This document shows positions 44,981-55,654 of a DNA stretch of 64,000 bases, in pieces. This DNA comes from Gimesia aquarii (lineage in GTDB: Bacteria > Planctomycetota > Planctomycetia > Planctomycetales > Planctomycetaceae), in the NCBI RefSeq assembly GCF_007748175.1, contig NZ_CP037422.1:3540020-3604019 (forward strand), read 5' to 3'. Under the pieces are notes generated by a model, which saw only the letters and a program-made list of their open reading frames with translations, did not search any database and was not told the DNA's origin. Positions within the stretch are counted from its first letter, which is position 1. The number at the start of each line of letters is the position of its first letter. The translations under genes and the position numbers were made by a program.

Positions 44981-45478
44981 GTGCTTAATTTAGAAAGCCT
45001 GGAAATCGCTGTTTCTCCTACCGAGAAATTCAGAGAATATCTGGCTACAAAGGGTATGAGACTGACGCAGGAGCGTGAATTGATCGTGACTGAAGTCTTC
45101 TCATCCCACGAACATTTTGATGCAGACCAGTTAGTCGAACGGATGGCGGCTCAAAAAACGGGTCGACGCGTCAGCCGTTCAACAGTTTATCGCACATTAG
45201 GCTGGTTGGAAGAATCGGGTTTATTGCGAAAAGTTGCAAGGACCAATGATCGCGATGTCTATGAGCACGATTATGGCTACCCGCAACACGATCACTTTAT
45301 CTGCAAAAGCTGTGGGGAATTGTTCGAATTTCAGAATTCAGACATCGCGGAAATTCTGGAGAAACTTGCAGAAAAAATTAATTTCCGTATGAACGAACAC
45401 CGACTCGAAGTGTATGGAATTTGTGAAGACTGCTCACGTCCAACTCAACGCCGCCATAAAAAGCTGGATCTGATCTAA
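44981..45478 (+). CDS. fur: Fur-family metal-responsive regulator
   Basis: A 165-residue Fur/Zur-type regulator with a GTG start and a GAGAAAGAGA stretch upstream. The winged-helix DNA-binding domain covers about residues 15-95; the metal-site region includes YPQHDHFICKSCGELFEF (HxH and CxxC), and a second Cys pair CEDC near the end. Family members sense Fe, Zn or Mn and repress uptake genes. The exact metal cannot be told. It follows a broken copy of itself by 26 bp. Confidence 0.87.
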   Translation: MLNLESLEIAVSPTEKFREYLATKGMRLTQERELIVTEVFSSHEHFDADQLVERMAAQKTGRRVSRSTVYRTLGWLEESGLLRKVARTNDRDVYEHDYGYPQHDHFICKSCGELFEFQNSDIAEILEKLAEKINFRMNEHRLEVYGICEDCSRPTQRRHKKLDLI

Positions 45479-45521
45479 ATCTAAACTGCAAGATCCTTGG
45501 TCCCCAGTCGTCTGAGTATGT

Positions 45522-46616
45522 TCAATGACGCTTGACAGGAATCGCACGGTAAATCCTTAATAAGAGCAACATCACAATCAACGCTCCCACTGCGATACCA
45601 ACTATCATAATCAGGCCCGTTGCATCGCCAAATAGCTTACGGATGGAAAGCTCCGGTGGCGCACCGGGTACTGTCGCCGGCCATTCGGCCAGCCAAATCC
45701 ATTTCCAACCCATTAGTACGATCAGAGTTGCCGCACATAAATAGGGACCATAAGGGAGATAAGTTTTCCCTGTTACCATGCGGCTCAGAAACCCAATTAG
45801 TAATCCACACAAGGGTGCCAACGGTAAGATCAACAGGATTGGCTGCCACCCGACAAAACTGCCGATCATGGCCATTAGTGTTACATCTCCAAACCCTAAA
45901 GCTTCCTGGCCCAGTAAAACAGAAGAGATAAATCGCAAAGCCCATGTAAGCCCCCCTCCTACAATGAGCCCCGTCAAGCTCCAGACGAAACCATGCCAAT
46001 GTGAGTGATCTTTGATCCACTCAGGAATGTAGGGACCAGATAAACCGGGAATCGCCTGGTTCCAGTCAACCCAAAAATGAATGATCTGAAGGTGCCCCGC
46101 GATAGTCGCTCCCAAGACACCAACAACCATTCCGGTCACTGTAATTTGATCGGGAATTAAATATTCTCGAAAATCGATACTGGTTGCGGCGACAAGCAAG
46201 GTCAACAGTACATAATGATTGAGCATTCTCCACTCTAGCATCGCTGCAGAAGGAGCTACGGAGGGTACTTCCAGACAACGTTGCTGCACAGCCATGAAAT
46301 AATAAAACGCAAATAGTCCTCCCGTTGCCAGTTCCAGTAGTATTTCCGAACGAGGGATGTAAGTGGAACATTTTCGGCAACGGTTCCGAAAAGGAATCCA
46401 GCGAACAATGGGGACCAGTTTCCAACGGGAAATGAGAATTCCACACTTTTGACAACGGGAGAATGGCTGAGCTTCTGGGCTCAGAGACATTCTGCGAACC
46501 CAGATATTCACGCCAAACCCTACCACGGTTCCCAATAAAAATAAGATCCCCGCCATGATCAACGGTAATTGATCCTGAGGTATACTAACCAATTGTTCCG
46601 AGATAAATTGAGCCAT
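45522..46616 (-). CDS. pilD: Type IV prepilin peptidase (A24 family)
   Basis: A 364-residue polytopic protein. The N-terminal methyltransferase-like region has two Cys pairs (CQKC and CRKC, about residues 55-85), expected to bind zinc. The first catalytic Asp is in TSIDFREYLIPD and the second in GFGDVTLMAMIGSFVGW. It cleaves leaders of type IV pilins or pseudopilins at the inner membrane. The Tad-like pilus genes at 58.5-62 kb could be clients. An 80-residue insert between the two Asp is longer than usual. Confidence 0.88.
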   Translation of the reverse strand: MAQFISEQLVSIPQDQLPLIMAGILFLLGTVVGFGVNIWVRRMSLSPEAQPFSRCQKCGILISRWKLVPIVRWIPFRNRCRKCSTYIPRSEILLELATGGLFAFYYFMAVQQRCLEVPSVAPSAAMLEWRMLNHYVLLTLLVAATSIDFREYLIPDQITVTGMVVGVLGATIAGHLQIIHFWVDWNQAIPGLSGPYIPEWIKDHSHWHGFVWSLTGLIVGGGLTWALRFISSVLLGQEALGFGDVTLMAMIGSFVGWQPILLILPLAPLCGLLIGFLSRMVTGKTYLPYGPYLCAATLIVLMGWKWIWLAEWPATVPGAPPELSIRKLFGDATGLIMIVGIAVGALIVMLLLLRIYRAIPVKRH

Positions 46617-46746
46617 ATCTTAAACAAACCTGAACAAAACCTGCTTTCACATAGGTGATTTTATAAGAAGGCTTTGTTAAACTGTCCGTTAACTGATTTG
46701 ATCGTAAGATTATGTTAGACGAGGATATGGTGAAGTCTGATGACTC

Positions 46747-46764
46747 CAATCGCAATTGCGGTTG
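46747..46764. promoter_or_regulatory. Imperfect palindrome upstream of amtB
   Basis: CAATCGCAATTGCGGTTG is palindromic apart from one mismatched pair and lies about 150 bp before amtB. It may be the binding site of a nitrogen regulator. Confidence 0.35.
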
Positions 46765-46912
46765 CGTGAAAAAATGAAATTAGATGAAACTGGATTGAAC
46801 CAGAGTCATCTCAAAGCATTGATTTCACAAACAGATCATCCGATCAATTCAGAGAACCAAAGCGCTCGCTCACTGCTTTGAAAATACTTTTGCGCTCGGA
46901 AAGGCCCCTGTA

Positions 46913-48337
46913 ATGAGGAGAGTCTACAGACACAGTACGTACTGTACATTGTTGGCATGTTGTTTGAGTTTTTTAAGTATCGGTCAGGTATTCGCTGACG
47001 AAGTTTCCAATCCTCCACCAGAACCATCTGGTGCCGAAGCCCCAGCCCAGGAAGCAGCTTCTGTTGAATTAAACGGGGCCGATATGGCCTGGATGATGGT
47101 CTCTTCTGCATTAGTCCTCATGATGACGGCTCCTGGTCTTGCGCTTTTTTATGGCGGCTTGGTTCGTAAAAAGAATATCCTGGGCGTCATGATGCAATGT
47201 GTGTTCCTAATGGGACTCATGTCTGTCATCTGGGCAATATGGGGATACAGTCTGGCTTTTGGATCAGACATTTTGGGAGGCTTCATGGGAGGCTTTGATC
47301 ATATCTTGCTTAAAGGAATTATCCCTACGTGGTCTGACGGCGCTGTTGTGGTACCTGACAATGGTTCCATTCCCACATCTCTCTTCATGGTCTTTCAAAT
47401 GATGTTTTTCATTATTACACCTGCTTTGATTTGTGGCGCGTTTGCGGAACGTATGAAGTTCAGTTCAATGGTGGTCTTCTCAATTCTCTGGGGCACTTTT
47501 GTGTATTGTCCGATCGCTCATTGGGTCTGGTCTGATACGGGCTGGTTATGCGAATGGAACGAAAATGCACTCTACCCTGCCTTTGACTTTGCGGGTGGAA
47601 CGGTCGTGCATATCAGCTCCGGCTTCTCAGCCCTTGTTTGTGCCATTCTACTCGGTAAACGTCTGGGATACGGTCAGGAACCGATGCCTCCCCACAATCT
47701 GACTTATACATTTATTGGTGCCACAATGTTGTGGGTTGGCTGGTTTGGATTTAATGCGGGTAGCGCAGGAGGAGCCAGTGCCGGAGCGGTGAATGCTTTT
47801 GTTGCCACACATTTGGCGGCGGCGGCTGGTGTTTTGGCCTGGGCTGCTGCGGAATGGGTCTACAACGGAAAACCCAGTATTCTGGGTGCCTGCTCAGGTG
47901 CAGTCGCAGGTCTGGTTTGTATTACACCTGCCTGCGGAACCGTGACTCCGCTTTCCGGAATCATTCTCGGACTCCTGGCAGGCTTTGCCTGTTACTTCGC
48001 TTGTACTACTCTGAAATCAAAGTTTAAATACGATGACTCGCTCGATGCGTTTGGAGTTCATGGCATTGGCGGTACTGTTGGAGCCATCCTCACAGGTGTA
48101 TTTGCGACACGAGCCATCACGGGAGATGCTGAGGGATCTGGTTTACTGGAAGGTAATACCCAACAATTTATTAATCAATTAGTGAGTGTGGGTGCTGCGA
48201 TTGTTATTTCAGTCATAGGAACCATTATCATTCTGAAGTTGATTGATTTGACCATGGGCTTACGAGTCAGTAAAGATGGTGAAATTCAGGGTCTTGACCT
48301 GAGTCAACATGGCGAAGAAGGATATATTTTCTTGTAA
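46913..48337 (+). CDS. amtB: Ammonium transporter AmtB/Amt
   Basis: A 474-residue protein with a signal-like segment (about 8-28, STYCTLLACCLSFLSIGQVF) and eleven predicted membrane helices, the usual Amt count. Conserved motifs include MMTAPGLALFYGGLVRKKN, DFAGGTVVHISSGFSALVC (with the twin-His region) and GGTVGAILTGVF. A Pro/Glu-rich linker (30-50) follows the leader. It conducts ammonium across the inner membrane and is gated by PII. It heads the nitrogen-control cluster. Confidence 0.95.
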   Translation: MRRVYRHSTYCTLLACCLSFLSIGQVFADEVSNPPPEPSGAEAPAQEAASVELNGADMAWMMVSSALVLMMTAPGLALFYGGLVRKKNILGVMMQCVFLMGLMSVIWAIWGYSLAFGSDILGGFMGGFDHILLKGIIPTWSDGAVVVPDNGSIPTSLFMVFQMMFFIITPALICGAFAERMKFSSMVVFSILWGTFVYCPIAHWVWSDTGWLCEWNENALYPAFDFAGGTVVHISSGFSALVCAILLGKRLGYGQEPMPPHNLTYTFIGATMLWVGWFGFNAGSAGGASAGAVNAFVATHLAAAAGVLAWAAAEWVYNGKPSILGACSGAVAGLVCITPACGTVTPLSGIILGLLAGFACYFACTTLKSKFKYDDSLDAFGVHGIGGTVGAILTGVFATRAITGDAEGSGLLEGNTQQFINQLVSVGAAIVISVIGTIIILKLIDLTMGLRVSKDGEIQGLDLSQHGEEGYIFL

Positions 48338-48344
48338 GACTATG

Positions 48345-48383
48345 AATTAATGGGAGTCAGCATCAGGTTGGCTTCCATTAATT
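48345..48383 (+). terminator. Terminator-like hairpin after amtB
   Basis: AATTAATGGGAG pairs with CTTCCATTAATT (one G-T) across a 15-nt loop, just after the amtB stop. The T-run is weak. Confidence 0.5.
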
Positions 48384-48459
48384 TCCTTTAGAAAAGTAGA
48401 CCTTAAAAACGATACAAGCGATTAGTTTTCATTGTTTTTAAGGAAATTAAATTGATGTA

Positions 48460-48904
<445 letters not shown>

Positions 48905-48921
48905 TAATTCTGCGTAAAGCG

Positions 48922-48944
48922 AGGGGCGTTTTGCCGCCCCTTTT
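48922..48944 (+). terminator. Rho-independent terminator between the PII genes
   Basis: AGGGGCG-TTTTGC-CGCCCCT followed by TTTT forms a strong G/C-rich stem. It separates the first PII gene from the second, so the two are probably expressed separately. Confidence 0.8.
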
Positions 48945-48993
48945 GCTTTACATCTGTGCAAATGCGACTCAAATCAGGGTTTTTCGAAAGTAA

Positions 48994-49338
<345 letters not shown>

Positions 49339-49420
49339 ACATCAATTTGCTTCCTTCTACTACTTTCTGTCATGAACCCGGGCAACCTTTTTTCTTTTTC
49401 GTTTCAGCCTGGAATTTTTG

Positions 49421-52117
49421 ATGTCATACATTTCTCCCACAAGCTCTGCGGCACAACCATTTGTTGTCTATCGAGCAAAGCTGGAGCAAGCCAGAGAACG
49501 TGGCCAAGAGTTATTAAAGAGTGGTGCGAGCGGCTTGCAGATCGCAACTGCAATTGCAGAATCAATTGAGCAATTAATCCTGCAGATTATCCAGGATCAA
49601 TTTTACCAGCTACCTGAAGCAGAGCAAAAATTAATCAGTCAACACAGTACAATTATGGTCATCGGCGGCTCAGGACGCGGATTGATGGCCCCGTACTCTG
49701 ATGTCGATTTGTTGTTTCTTTATCGTAGTCAGGTTACCAGTGAATTCTCAGAATTCGTCGGAAACGTTGTGCGTAATTTTTGGGACACAGGCCTGAAACT
49801 GGGACATAGCGTCAGGACTGTTGCAGATTCAGTCAAGATGGCGCGGACGGAACCAGAATTCGCAACTGCCATGATTGAAGCACGCTCGATCTGGGGAGAC
49901 GAATCTCTTGCCGAACAACTAATCCGCAGCTTTTATCGGCATGTCATTTTATTTCGCAGACGAATTTTCTTTGAACAATGTGTCATAGCACGTTGGGAAG
50001 AGCGCGAGCAACATGGCGGCGCGGTCATGCAGTTGGAACCCGATATCAAACGATCGCCCGGTGGTTTGCGGGATATTCATTTACTGCGGTGGGCAGGTTA
50101 CTCTCGTTACGGAACAGCGAATCTTGATATGCTGCGACTGGACAGCCGGATCAGCAGTCGTGATGTTCGCACGCTGAAGCATGCCCGCGATTACCTGCTC
50201 AAAGTACGTATTCAACTGCACTATGAAGCTGGCAAACAACAGGATTTATTCACCAAAGACACACAGCTCTGGATGGCCGAACAACGCAACATTGAAGGCA
50301 CAAACGGACAACGCCCAGTAGAACTTCTGATGCAAGAATATTTCCAGCACAGCAAAGCCGTTGCTGAAATCACCGAACGTTTTATAAAAGCACATCGCCC
50401 TCAACCAGTTTTCTCTCGGATCTATAACTTTTTGATGACACACCGTTCGGATTCGATTCTAAAAATTGTGCCAGATCATTTGGATGTCGTTCCTAAATAT
50501 CGCACCAAAGTCTGTAGTAACCTGGAAGAAATTCTCAAACTTTTCGATACCGCTTCTCTGTATGGCATCTCAATCGCTCCTGAACTTCTAGATACAATTC
50601 GTGAATCAACACTACAACTCCCCCCTGCTCTTACCAATGAGTCGATCGACCTATTTCGAGCTATTATGGACCGGAGTAATAACTTAGGACCGACGCTGCG
50701 AACGATGTTTGAAACGGGAGTCTTAAATTTACTGATCCCCTACATGAAACACGCCTACTGTTTATTGCAATTTAATCAATACCACAGTTACACCGTCGAT
50801 GAACATACTTTTCGCGCGATTGAAGCGGCTGAAACTTTTGCTAACGATGATTCGCCCCTGGGCAGTTCCTATCGACGTATTGAAAAGAAAGATATTCTAA
50901 ATCTGGCCATTCTGCTACATGATATCGGTAAAGGTTATGGAGAAGACCACAGCAAAATGGGGGCAATGATTGCCGCAGACACGGCAGTCCGCTTTGGCTT
51001 GAAAGAGGAAGAACAAAAATTATTGGTCTTTTTGGTGCGAGAGCATTTAACAATGGCCCATCTGGCCTTTCGTCGCGATATTTCAGACCCTGATATTCTG
51101 TTCGCTTTCAGCCAGAAAGTAGGTAGCCCGGAAAAATTACGAATGCTGTACGTACTCACTGCCGCTGATATTACTGCGGTAGGTCCCGGTGTGTTTACTG
51201 ACTGGAAATCAGAATTGCTTTCGGATCTGTATGAACGAACCATGCTGTTACTTGGTGGTAAACATTCCCGCTACAATCGAGATCAACGGCTTTCGCGCGT
51301 TAAGCAGCGTGTACGTAGTCATCTCGAACTTCCCCAGGTTCTGGAAAACGAAGAAGACACGACACCCTGGTTTACTGAATTGTTTAACTCGTTTTCTCCG
51401 CATTATCTATTGGTGACTCCTTCAGAGCGTATTGCTGCTGACATCAAAATCTTGCGGGATCTTCCCGCAGATCAAATTGTTGTGGAAGGAGAATTTGAGC
51501 CAGAGACCAGAACGGTCAACTACCATGTGATCGCGCAAGCCATGTATTCACAATCCTGTTTTCATCGAGTGGTCAGCGTCTTCACATCCAAACGGATGGA
51601 TATTATCTCTGCCCAGATTACTACGAGCGCTTCTGGTGGAGTTGTCGATAGTTTTCGAGTGATCGATAACGATTATGCGGAAGAAGTCCCAGCCAGTCGC
51701 ATCAAAAAAATGGAAACGGAAATTCGCAAAGCAGTTGTTGGTGAATCTGATGCCAAAACAATGTTTTTAAATAACCAGCGTTTTCAAGAAGCGGCAAGCT
51801 TGAGTGGTGAATTTGATTTGGGTCGCGTCGAAATTGACAATCAATCATCCAAACGTTGCACAATTATTGATGTGATCGCTCATGATCGGATCGGTCTGTT
51901 ATATATTGTTTCACGCGCGATTAGCCGCATGGGATTGTCAGTCGTGATGGCAAAGATTTCAACACACCTCGACCAGGTTGTAGATGTCTTCTATGTGATT
52001 GACGAACAGGGACAGAAAATAGAAGACGATGCGAGGTTACAAGATATCAGCAAACAGTTGCAGGAGACTCTGCATGAATTTGAGCTGGAAGGATACAAAA
52101 GGTATCAACGAGTCTAG
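49421..52117 (+). CDS. glnD: PII uridylyltransferase/uridylyl-removing enzyme
   Basis: An 898-residue protein. The nucleotidyltransferase motif is GGSGRGLMAPYSDVDLLF (about residues 83-100). The HD domain (about 470-620) has HTFRAIEAAE and LLHDIGKGYGEDHS with the HD pair. Two C-terminal ACT domains follow (about 700-780 and 820-890), which sense glutamine. It uridylylates PII at low glutamine and removes UMP at high glutamine. Its place directly after two PII genes is consistent. Start ATG 49421 is chosen over TTG 49418. Confidence 0.93.
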   Translation: MSYISPTSSAAQPFVVYRAKLEQARERGQELLKSGASGLQIATAIAESIEQLILQIIQDQFYQLPEAEQKLISQHSTIMVIGGSGRGLMAPYSDVDLLFLYRSQVTSEFSEFVGNVVRNFWDTGLKLGHSVRTVADSVKMARTEPEFATAMIEARSIWGDESLAEQLIRSFYRHVILFRRRIFFEQCVIARWEEREQHGGAVMQLEPDIKRSPGGLRDIHLLRWAGYSRYGTANLDMLRLDSRISSRDVRTLKHARDYLLKVRIQLHYEAGKQQDLFTKDTQLWMAEQRNIEGTNGQRPVELLMQEYFQHSKAVAEITERFIKAHRPQPVFSRIYNFLMTHRSDSILKIVPDHLDVVPKYRTKVCSNLEEILKLFDTASLYGISIAPELLDTIRESTLQLPPALTNESIDLFRAIMDRSNNLGPTLRTMFETGVLNLLIPYMKHAYCLLQFNQYHSYTVDEHTFRAIEAAETFANDDSPLGSSYRRIEKKDILNLAILLHDIGKGYGEDHSKMGAMIAADTAVRFGLKEEEQKLLVFLVREHLTMAHLAFRRDISDPDILFAFSQKVGSPEKLRMLYVLTAADITAVGPGVFTDWKSELLSDLYERTMLLLGGKHSRYNRDQRLSRVKQRVRSHLELPQVLENEEDTTPWFTELFNSFSPHYLLVTPSERIAADIKILRDLPADQIVVEGEFEPETRTVNYHVIAQAMYSQSCFHRVVSVFTSKRMDIISAQITTSASGGVVDSFRVIDNDYAEEVPASRIKKMETEIRKAVVGESDAKTMFLNNQRFQEAASLSGEFDLGRVEIDNQSSKRCTIIDVIAHDRIGLLYIVSRAISRMGLSVVMAKISTHLDQVVDVFYVIDEQGQKIEDDARLQDISKQLQETLHEFELEGYKRYQRV

Positions 52118-52134
52118 TACAGTAATTCAAACAA

Positions 52135-53136
52135 CTAAGCAGGGATTACTTCTAAAAAAGTAATCTCACTATCCACATGAATTTGACAATCAGGGGCCGT
52201 TGCAGGTATCAACATGGTTTTCCCCGGTAGCAGTTCATAAGTTTCTGCACCACAGTCCAACTGGCCTTCCCCTTCCAAAACAATTACTACCTGTGCTCGT
52301 CTTAAGTCAGGTAGTAAGAATGAATGGTGGGACAGATGGCGCCGAATTGAAAAATACTCTGATTCCAAGAGTTGCTCAATCTGGTGTCCTGCAGCAGATT
52401 GTTTCAGAGGCTGGAGTAAATCCACCGGCCCTCTTTCAAAATCGATACTCGCAAAAGCCTTCGCAACATGTAAGGGACGCGGGTTTCCTGATTGATCAAG
52501 GCGATTCCAATCAAATAGGCGAAATGTGATATCACTAGTTTGCTGAATTTCTGCCAACAGGACACCCTCACCAATCGCATGGAGCGTACCCGCAGGAATA
52601 AAAATAGAATCTCCCTTTTGCACAGGATAACTATGTAAACATTCTTGAGTGGTCCCCTGCTCCAGATGCCGTCTGAGTTCACGTTCATCGACACCTGATT
52701 TTAAACCCGCATAGATTTGACTTTCTTCGGTGGCATCAAGAATCACCCAGGCTTCAGATTTTCCTGACTCGATCGAATCGATGGTCTGCAGGTGAGAGTT
52801 ATCAGGATGGACCTGTAAAGACAAACGGTCAGTCGCATCAATGAATTTAATTAATAGCGGAAACGTTGTATTACAATTTCCAACCCCAAAAAGGGCATCC
52901 GGATCTTTTTGAATCAGTTGAGAGAGAGTCCAGCCAGCGAATTCTCCATTGGCGATTCGAGTTTGGGCTGCAGGATGGTCAGACAGTTCCCAACTCTCAC
53001 CGTAGTCCCCTTCCAAGCCAATTAATTTATGCAACTGTGTCCCCAAACGTTCTCCTCCCCATCGAGTACGCTTAAAAATAGGCGTAAACTCAAGTGGTAA
53101 CAGAGTTGCCGTGGATTGAACTTCTTGCAGTGACAT
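52135..53136 (-). CDS. manA: Mannose-6-phosphate isomerase, class I
   Basis: A 333-residue cupin-fold protein of the short type I family. Zinc-site motifs are SLQVHPDNSH and KSEAWVILDA (near residues 108-135), with HAIGEG later. It interconverts mannose-6-P and fructose-6-P, supplying activated mannose. It ends close to the convergent glnD stop. Confidence 0.88.
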   Translation of the reverse strand: MSLQEVQSTATLLPLEFTPIFKRTRWGGERLGTQLHKLIGLEGDYGESWELSDHPAAQTRIANGEFAGWTLSQLIQKDPDALFGVGNCNTTFPLLIKFIDATDRLSLQVHPDNSHLQTIDSIESGKSEAWVILDATEESQIYAGLKSGVDERELRRHLEQGTTQECLHSYPVQKGDSIFIPAGTLHAIGEGVLLAEIQQTSDITFRLFDWNRLDQSGNPRPLHVAKAFASIDFERGPVDLLQPLKQSAAGHQIEQLLESEYFSIRRHLSHHSFLLPDLRRAQVVIVLEGEGQLDCGAETYELLPGKTMLIPATAPDCQIHVDSEITFLEVIPA

Positions 53137-53458
53137 AATTGAAGAAAAGTAATCTCAATAAAGAGGATAGAAAGAAGAGTAAAAATAGAGACTTACGTAA
53201 TGCTAAACCACGAAAGTCTGCAATTGCAACTATAATCTCAATGATTTGCGATAAGCGAGTTCTCATTGACTTTTTTTGGTTTTTTATCGAATTCACCTTC
53301 TACAAAGGTTCCAATTGCCATAAACCGAAACACCTGCTAATCTCTCCCCCCCCTGCAATCCTTGTAGTCATTTAATTCATTTGTATACATAGCCCAAAAC
53401 ACAATGAAACGGCTGCAATCAATAGATTTATCACTGTTTATCTATGAAAGGCTGATAA
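53137..53458. other. Intergenic region, 322 bp
   Basis: AT-rich with a pyrimidine-rich centre. No convincing gene, promoter or RNA was seen. Confidence 0.35.
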
Positions 53459-53641
53459 GTGGCAGAGTTGTTAGTACAAAGTTTGGAGTTGGAACTTTCA
53501 ATCGGTGATACAATTCAAATAGGCGATCAGTTTTTGACCGTGGTTGATATCGAGGGAGATGAAATACTTTTTCAGTTAGATTCAGGGGATCCGCCGAATC
53601 CTAAACCTGAAACAGATTCCAACTCACAATCATATCGCTGA
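53459..53641 (+). CDS. Small protein of unknown function, CsrA-like strand pattern
   Basis: A 60-residue frame with a GTG start. The segment IGDTIQIGDQFLTVVDIEGD has the alternating hydrophobic pattern of CsrA-type small beta proteins (strands with GD and IG turns), but the family's leading residues (LVLSRK) are replaced. The tail is Pro/Asp-rich and disordered. This may be a small regulator or a spurious frame. Confidence 0.4.
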   Translation: MAELLVQSLELELSIGDTIQIGDQFLTVVDIEGDEILFQLDSGDPPNPKPETDSNSQSYR

Positions 53642-53744
53642 TACACAAACAAAACGACGAGCTCTCGTTCAAAAAATCAAAACAGGCTCAACTCGATCTG
53701 AATTGACTCATTTCCATACAAGTTAAACTATCATTCGATTTGAT

Positions 53745-55268
53745 CTAGAACTCGATCTGATAACGTTTAGTCATCTCTCTACGAATTGACGCCGTAGAGT
53801 CTTCGATTTCTTTCCAGCTAGTGAAACGAACCCCCGTCGCTTTAGATTGCTCTTCTGCCCGGTTCTGAATCTTCACACTCGCATTTGAACGGCGACCATA
53901 ATAATTATTGTTTGAATCATAATTATAACTGTAATTCCCATAGACGCTGGAATTACGAACTCCAGTGCGCGATCCAGCTGCTCTTTTTGCTAAAGCAACA
54001 CCGCGGAGCGTTTCAGCGACTTTTGAGCCATAGGCAAGTAAATCTTCATCGACGTTTAAGATGGGAAGCCTATCGATTTTTCGCGCATAACGTTCATTGT
54101 AAACAATATGATTATCGCGATTTGTTTGAAGGTATTTCCGTAAATCGTCAATGAGAACCGCTACCGACTTGAAATAAGTCAACGAAGCCTGAGCAACTTT
54201 TTCTGGACTACCCGGGCTTAAATCTTCGTCTTTCAATTCGCTGAATTTTGTTGAAGGAATTTCCAGGATACTAAACACACGACGCATGCCATCATTGGTA
54301 AGAGAGCCGCTGAGAATGATTGACTTTCCTTTTAGCTCGACTTTCCATTTTTCTAAATCATCCAAGTGGACTCCCAAATCATCTACGATTTCCAAAACCA
54401 TGGGTTTCGCAAGACTAGCAAATTTTGCTGTCTCCGAACTAAAATCGATTCGTAATTCTCCGTCAGCTTTGCTGTCTAACTTGACAGAAAAAGTGGCACC
54501 TTGAATCCCACTGATTAGTTCAGTTAGCTCTTTTATTTTCTGTTCATTTCCTTTTAGCACATTTGACTTCTTAAGGCCTTCCTCAAGTTTATGGGGTTGT
54601 GTGCTATCTTTCAGGTCAATTGCCATCGCAATTTGTGGCCCCCCCCGGCGCACTACCTTTGTAGCTCGACTCAAATAAGGTGAAAGAACAGAACTGGAGT
54701 TTTTTCGGCCAAAGTCCGCCCAGCGAGAAACAGCTTGTCGATTAGCAGGATGCATAACACCCATGACAGAAGTACTAAGCCTGACGAAGTAGGCATCGCT
54801 GGGAGTCCATGCGGCATGCAAACCATTAATTGAATCCACATAGCCACCTTCCGCCCGTGCAATAGAACGCATCGGAATCGGTTCTTGCAAATCCATGACA
54901 GCCAATTCCCAGTTCTGCCCTAAGTCATTCGCAAAGTTAAGTTGCGCTGCAATGACAATTTTATCTGCTTCAGGTGGCAAAAAAATGGGCCGTTCGACAT
55001 AAGCAGCTTCATGTTTTTTTTCCCAACCTTCTTTTTTTGCCAGCGAGCTGGCATGCATCCCAGAAACATCAATGACAACAATCGAATTTGCACTGGCAGG
55101 AATTCTGTTGAGTAAGTCTTCAAACTGGGCCCATACTGGAACCTCATAGAAAGGAGCAGAAAGCAAGCAGGCTGCAACAATCATCAGTGGCTTGATACCA
55201 GTTTTCGATAGTGACTTGAAAAACAAAAAGGAGAACATACGCAGAGAAGCTTGATGAATGTGTTTCAT
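53745..55268 (-). CDS. Secreted protein of unknown function
   Basis: A 507-residue protein with a signal segment (about 20-48, IKPLMIVAACLLSAPFYEVPVWAQ). The mature part alternates helices and strands, with no enzyme motif that I recognise. Near residues 440-460 an Asn/Tyr-rich low-complexity stretch (YGNYSYNYDSNNNYYGRR) occurs. The motif LLNRIPASANSIVVIDVSGM begins the mature region and suggests a domain found in other planctomycete secreted proteins. Function unknown. Confidence 0.65.
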   Translation of the reverse strand: MKHIHQASLRMFSFLFFKSLSKTGIKPLMIVAACLLSAPFYEVPVWAQFEDLLNRIPASANSIVVIDVSGMHASSLAKKEGWEKKHEAAYVERPIFLPPEADKIVIAAQLNFANDLGQNWELAVMDLQEPIPMRSIARAEGGYVDSINGLHAAWTPSDAYFVRLSTSVMGVMHPANRQAVSRWADFGRKNSSSVLSPYLSRATKVVRRGGPQIAMAIDLKDSTQPHKLEEGLKKSNVLKGNEQKIKELTELISGIQGATFSVKLDSKADGELRIDFSSETAKFASLAKPMVLEIVDDLGVHLDDLEKWKVELKGKSIILSGSLTNDGMRRVFSILEIPSTKFSELKDEDLSPGSPEKVAQASLTYFKSVAVLIDDLRKYLQTNRDNHIVYNERYARKIDRLPILNVDEDLLAYGSKVAETLRGVALAKRAAGSRTGVRNSSVYGNYSYNYDSNNNYYGRRSNASVKIQNRAEEQSKATGVRFTSWKEIEDSTASIRREMTKRYQIEF

Positions 55269-55654
55269 GATTCAACCTTTGATGTGGAGCCCGAATGCCT
55301 GAATTAATAATTCAGGCAAAATTTGCATTGGAACGCGTTTGAAATGAATCCAGAATAGGAATGAAATTATCATACCAAGCTAAATCATCTTGCGCCTAAT
55401 ACTATCGTGTTTTTTCAAGGCTGCTTTGGCGATTCAGTTTTTCAACATTATTAAGGATCAAGAAACAGTGAAGATTCACAGTGTATTCATGTTAAATTCA
55501 GGTGTTGATATGCATCTCTTGAACACACATCCAAACAAGTCTAATGTACTGAAACTGATAAGAACCGCGGAAATAGAGATAGATGAAGAGTTAATAACAA
55601 AAAATACCTCAAAGTATTTGTTGATTGTCCGTTTTCGGTAAACAGAAATTACAT
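55269..55654. other. Intergenic region, 386 bp
   Basis: A plus-strand frame of 83 codons lies here (55390-55641), but without a good ribosome binding site or family resemblance. No other feature is supported. Confidence 0.35.

Noticed and set aside
55390-55641. Plus-strand frame of 83 codons in the 55.3-55.6 kb gap
   Set aside because: No ribosome binding site, no family resemblance, and an ordinary length for chance in AT-rich DNA.
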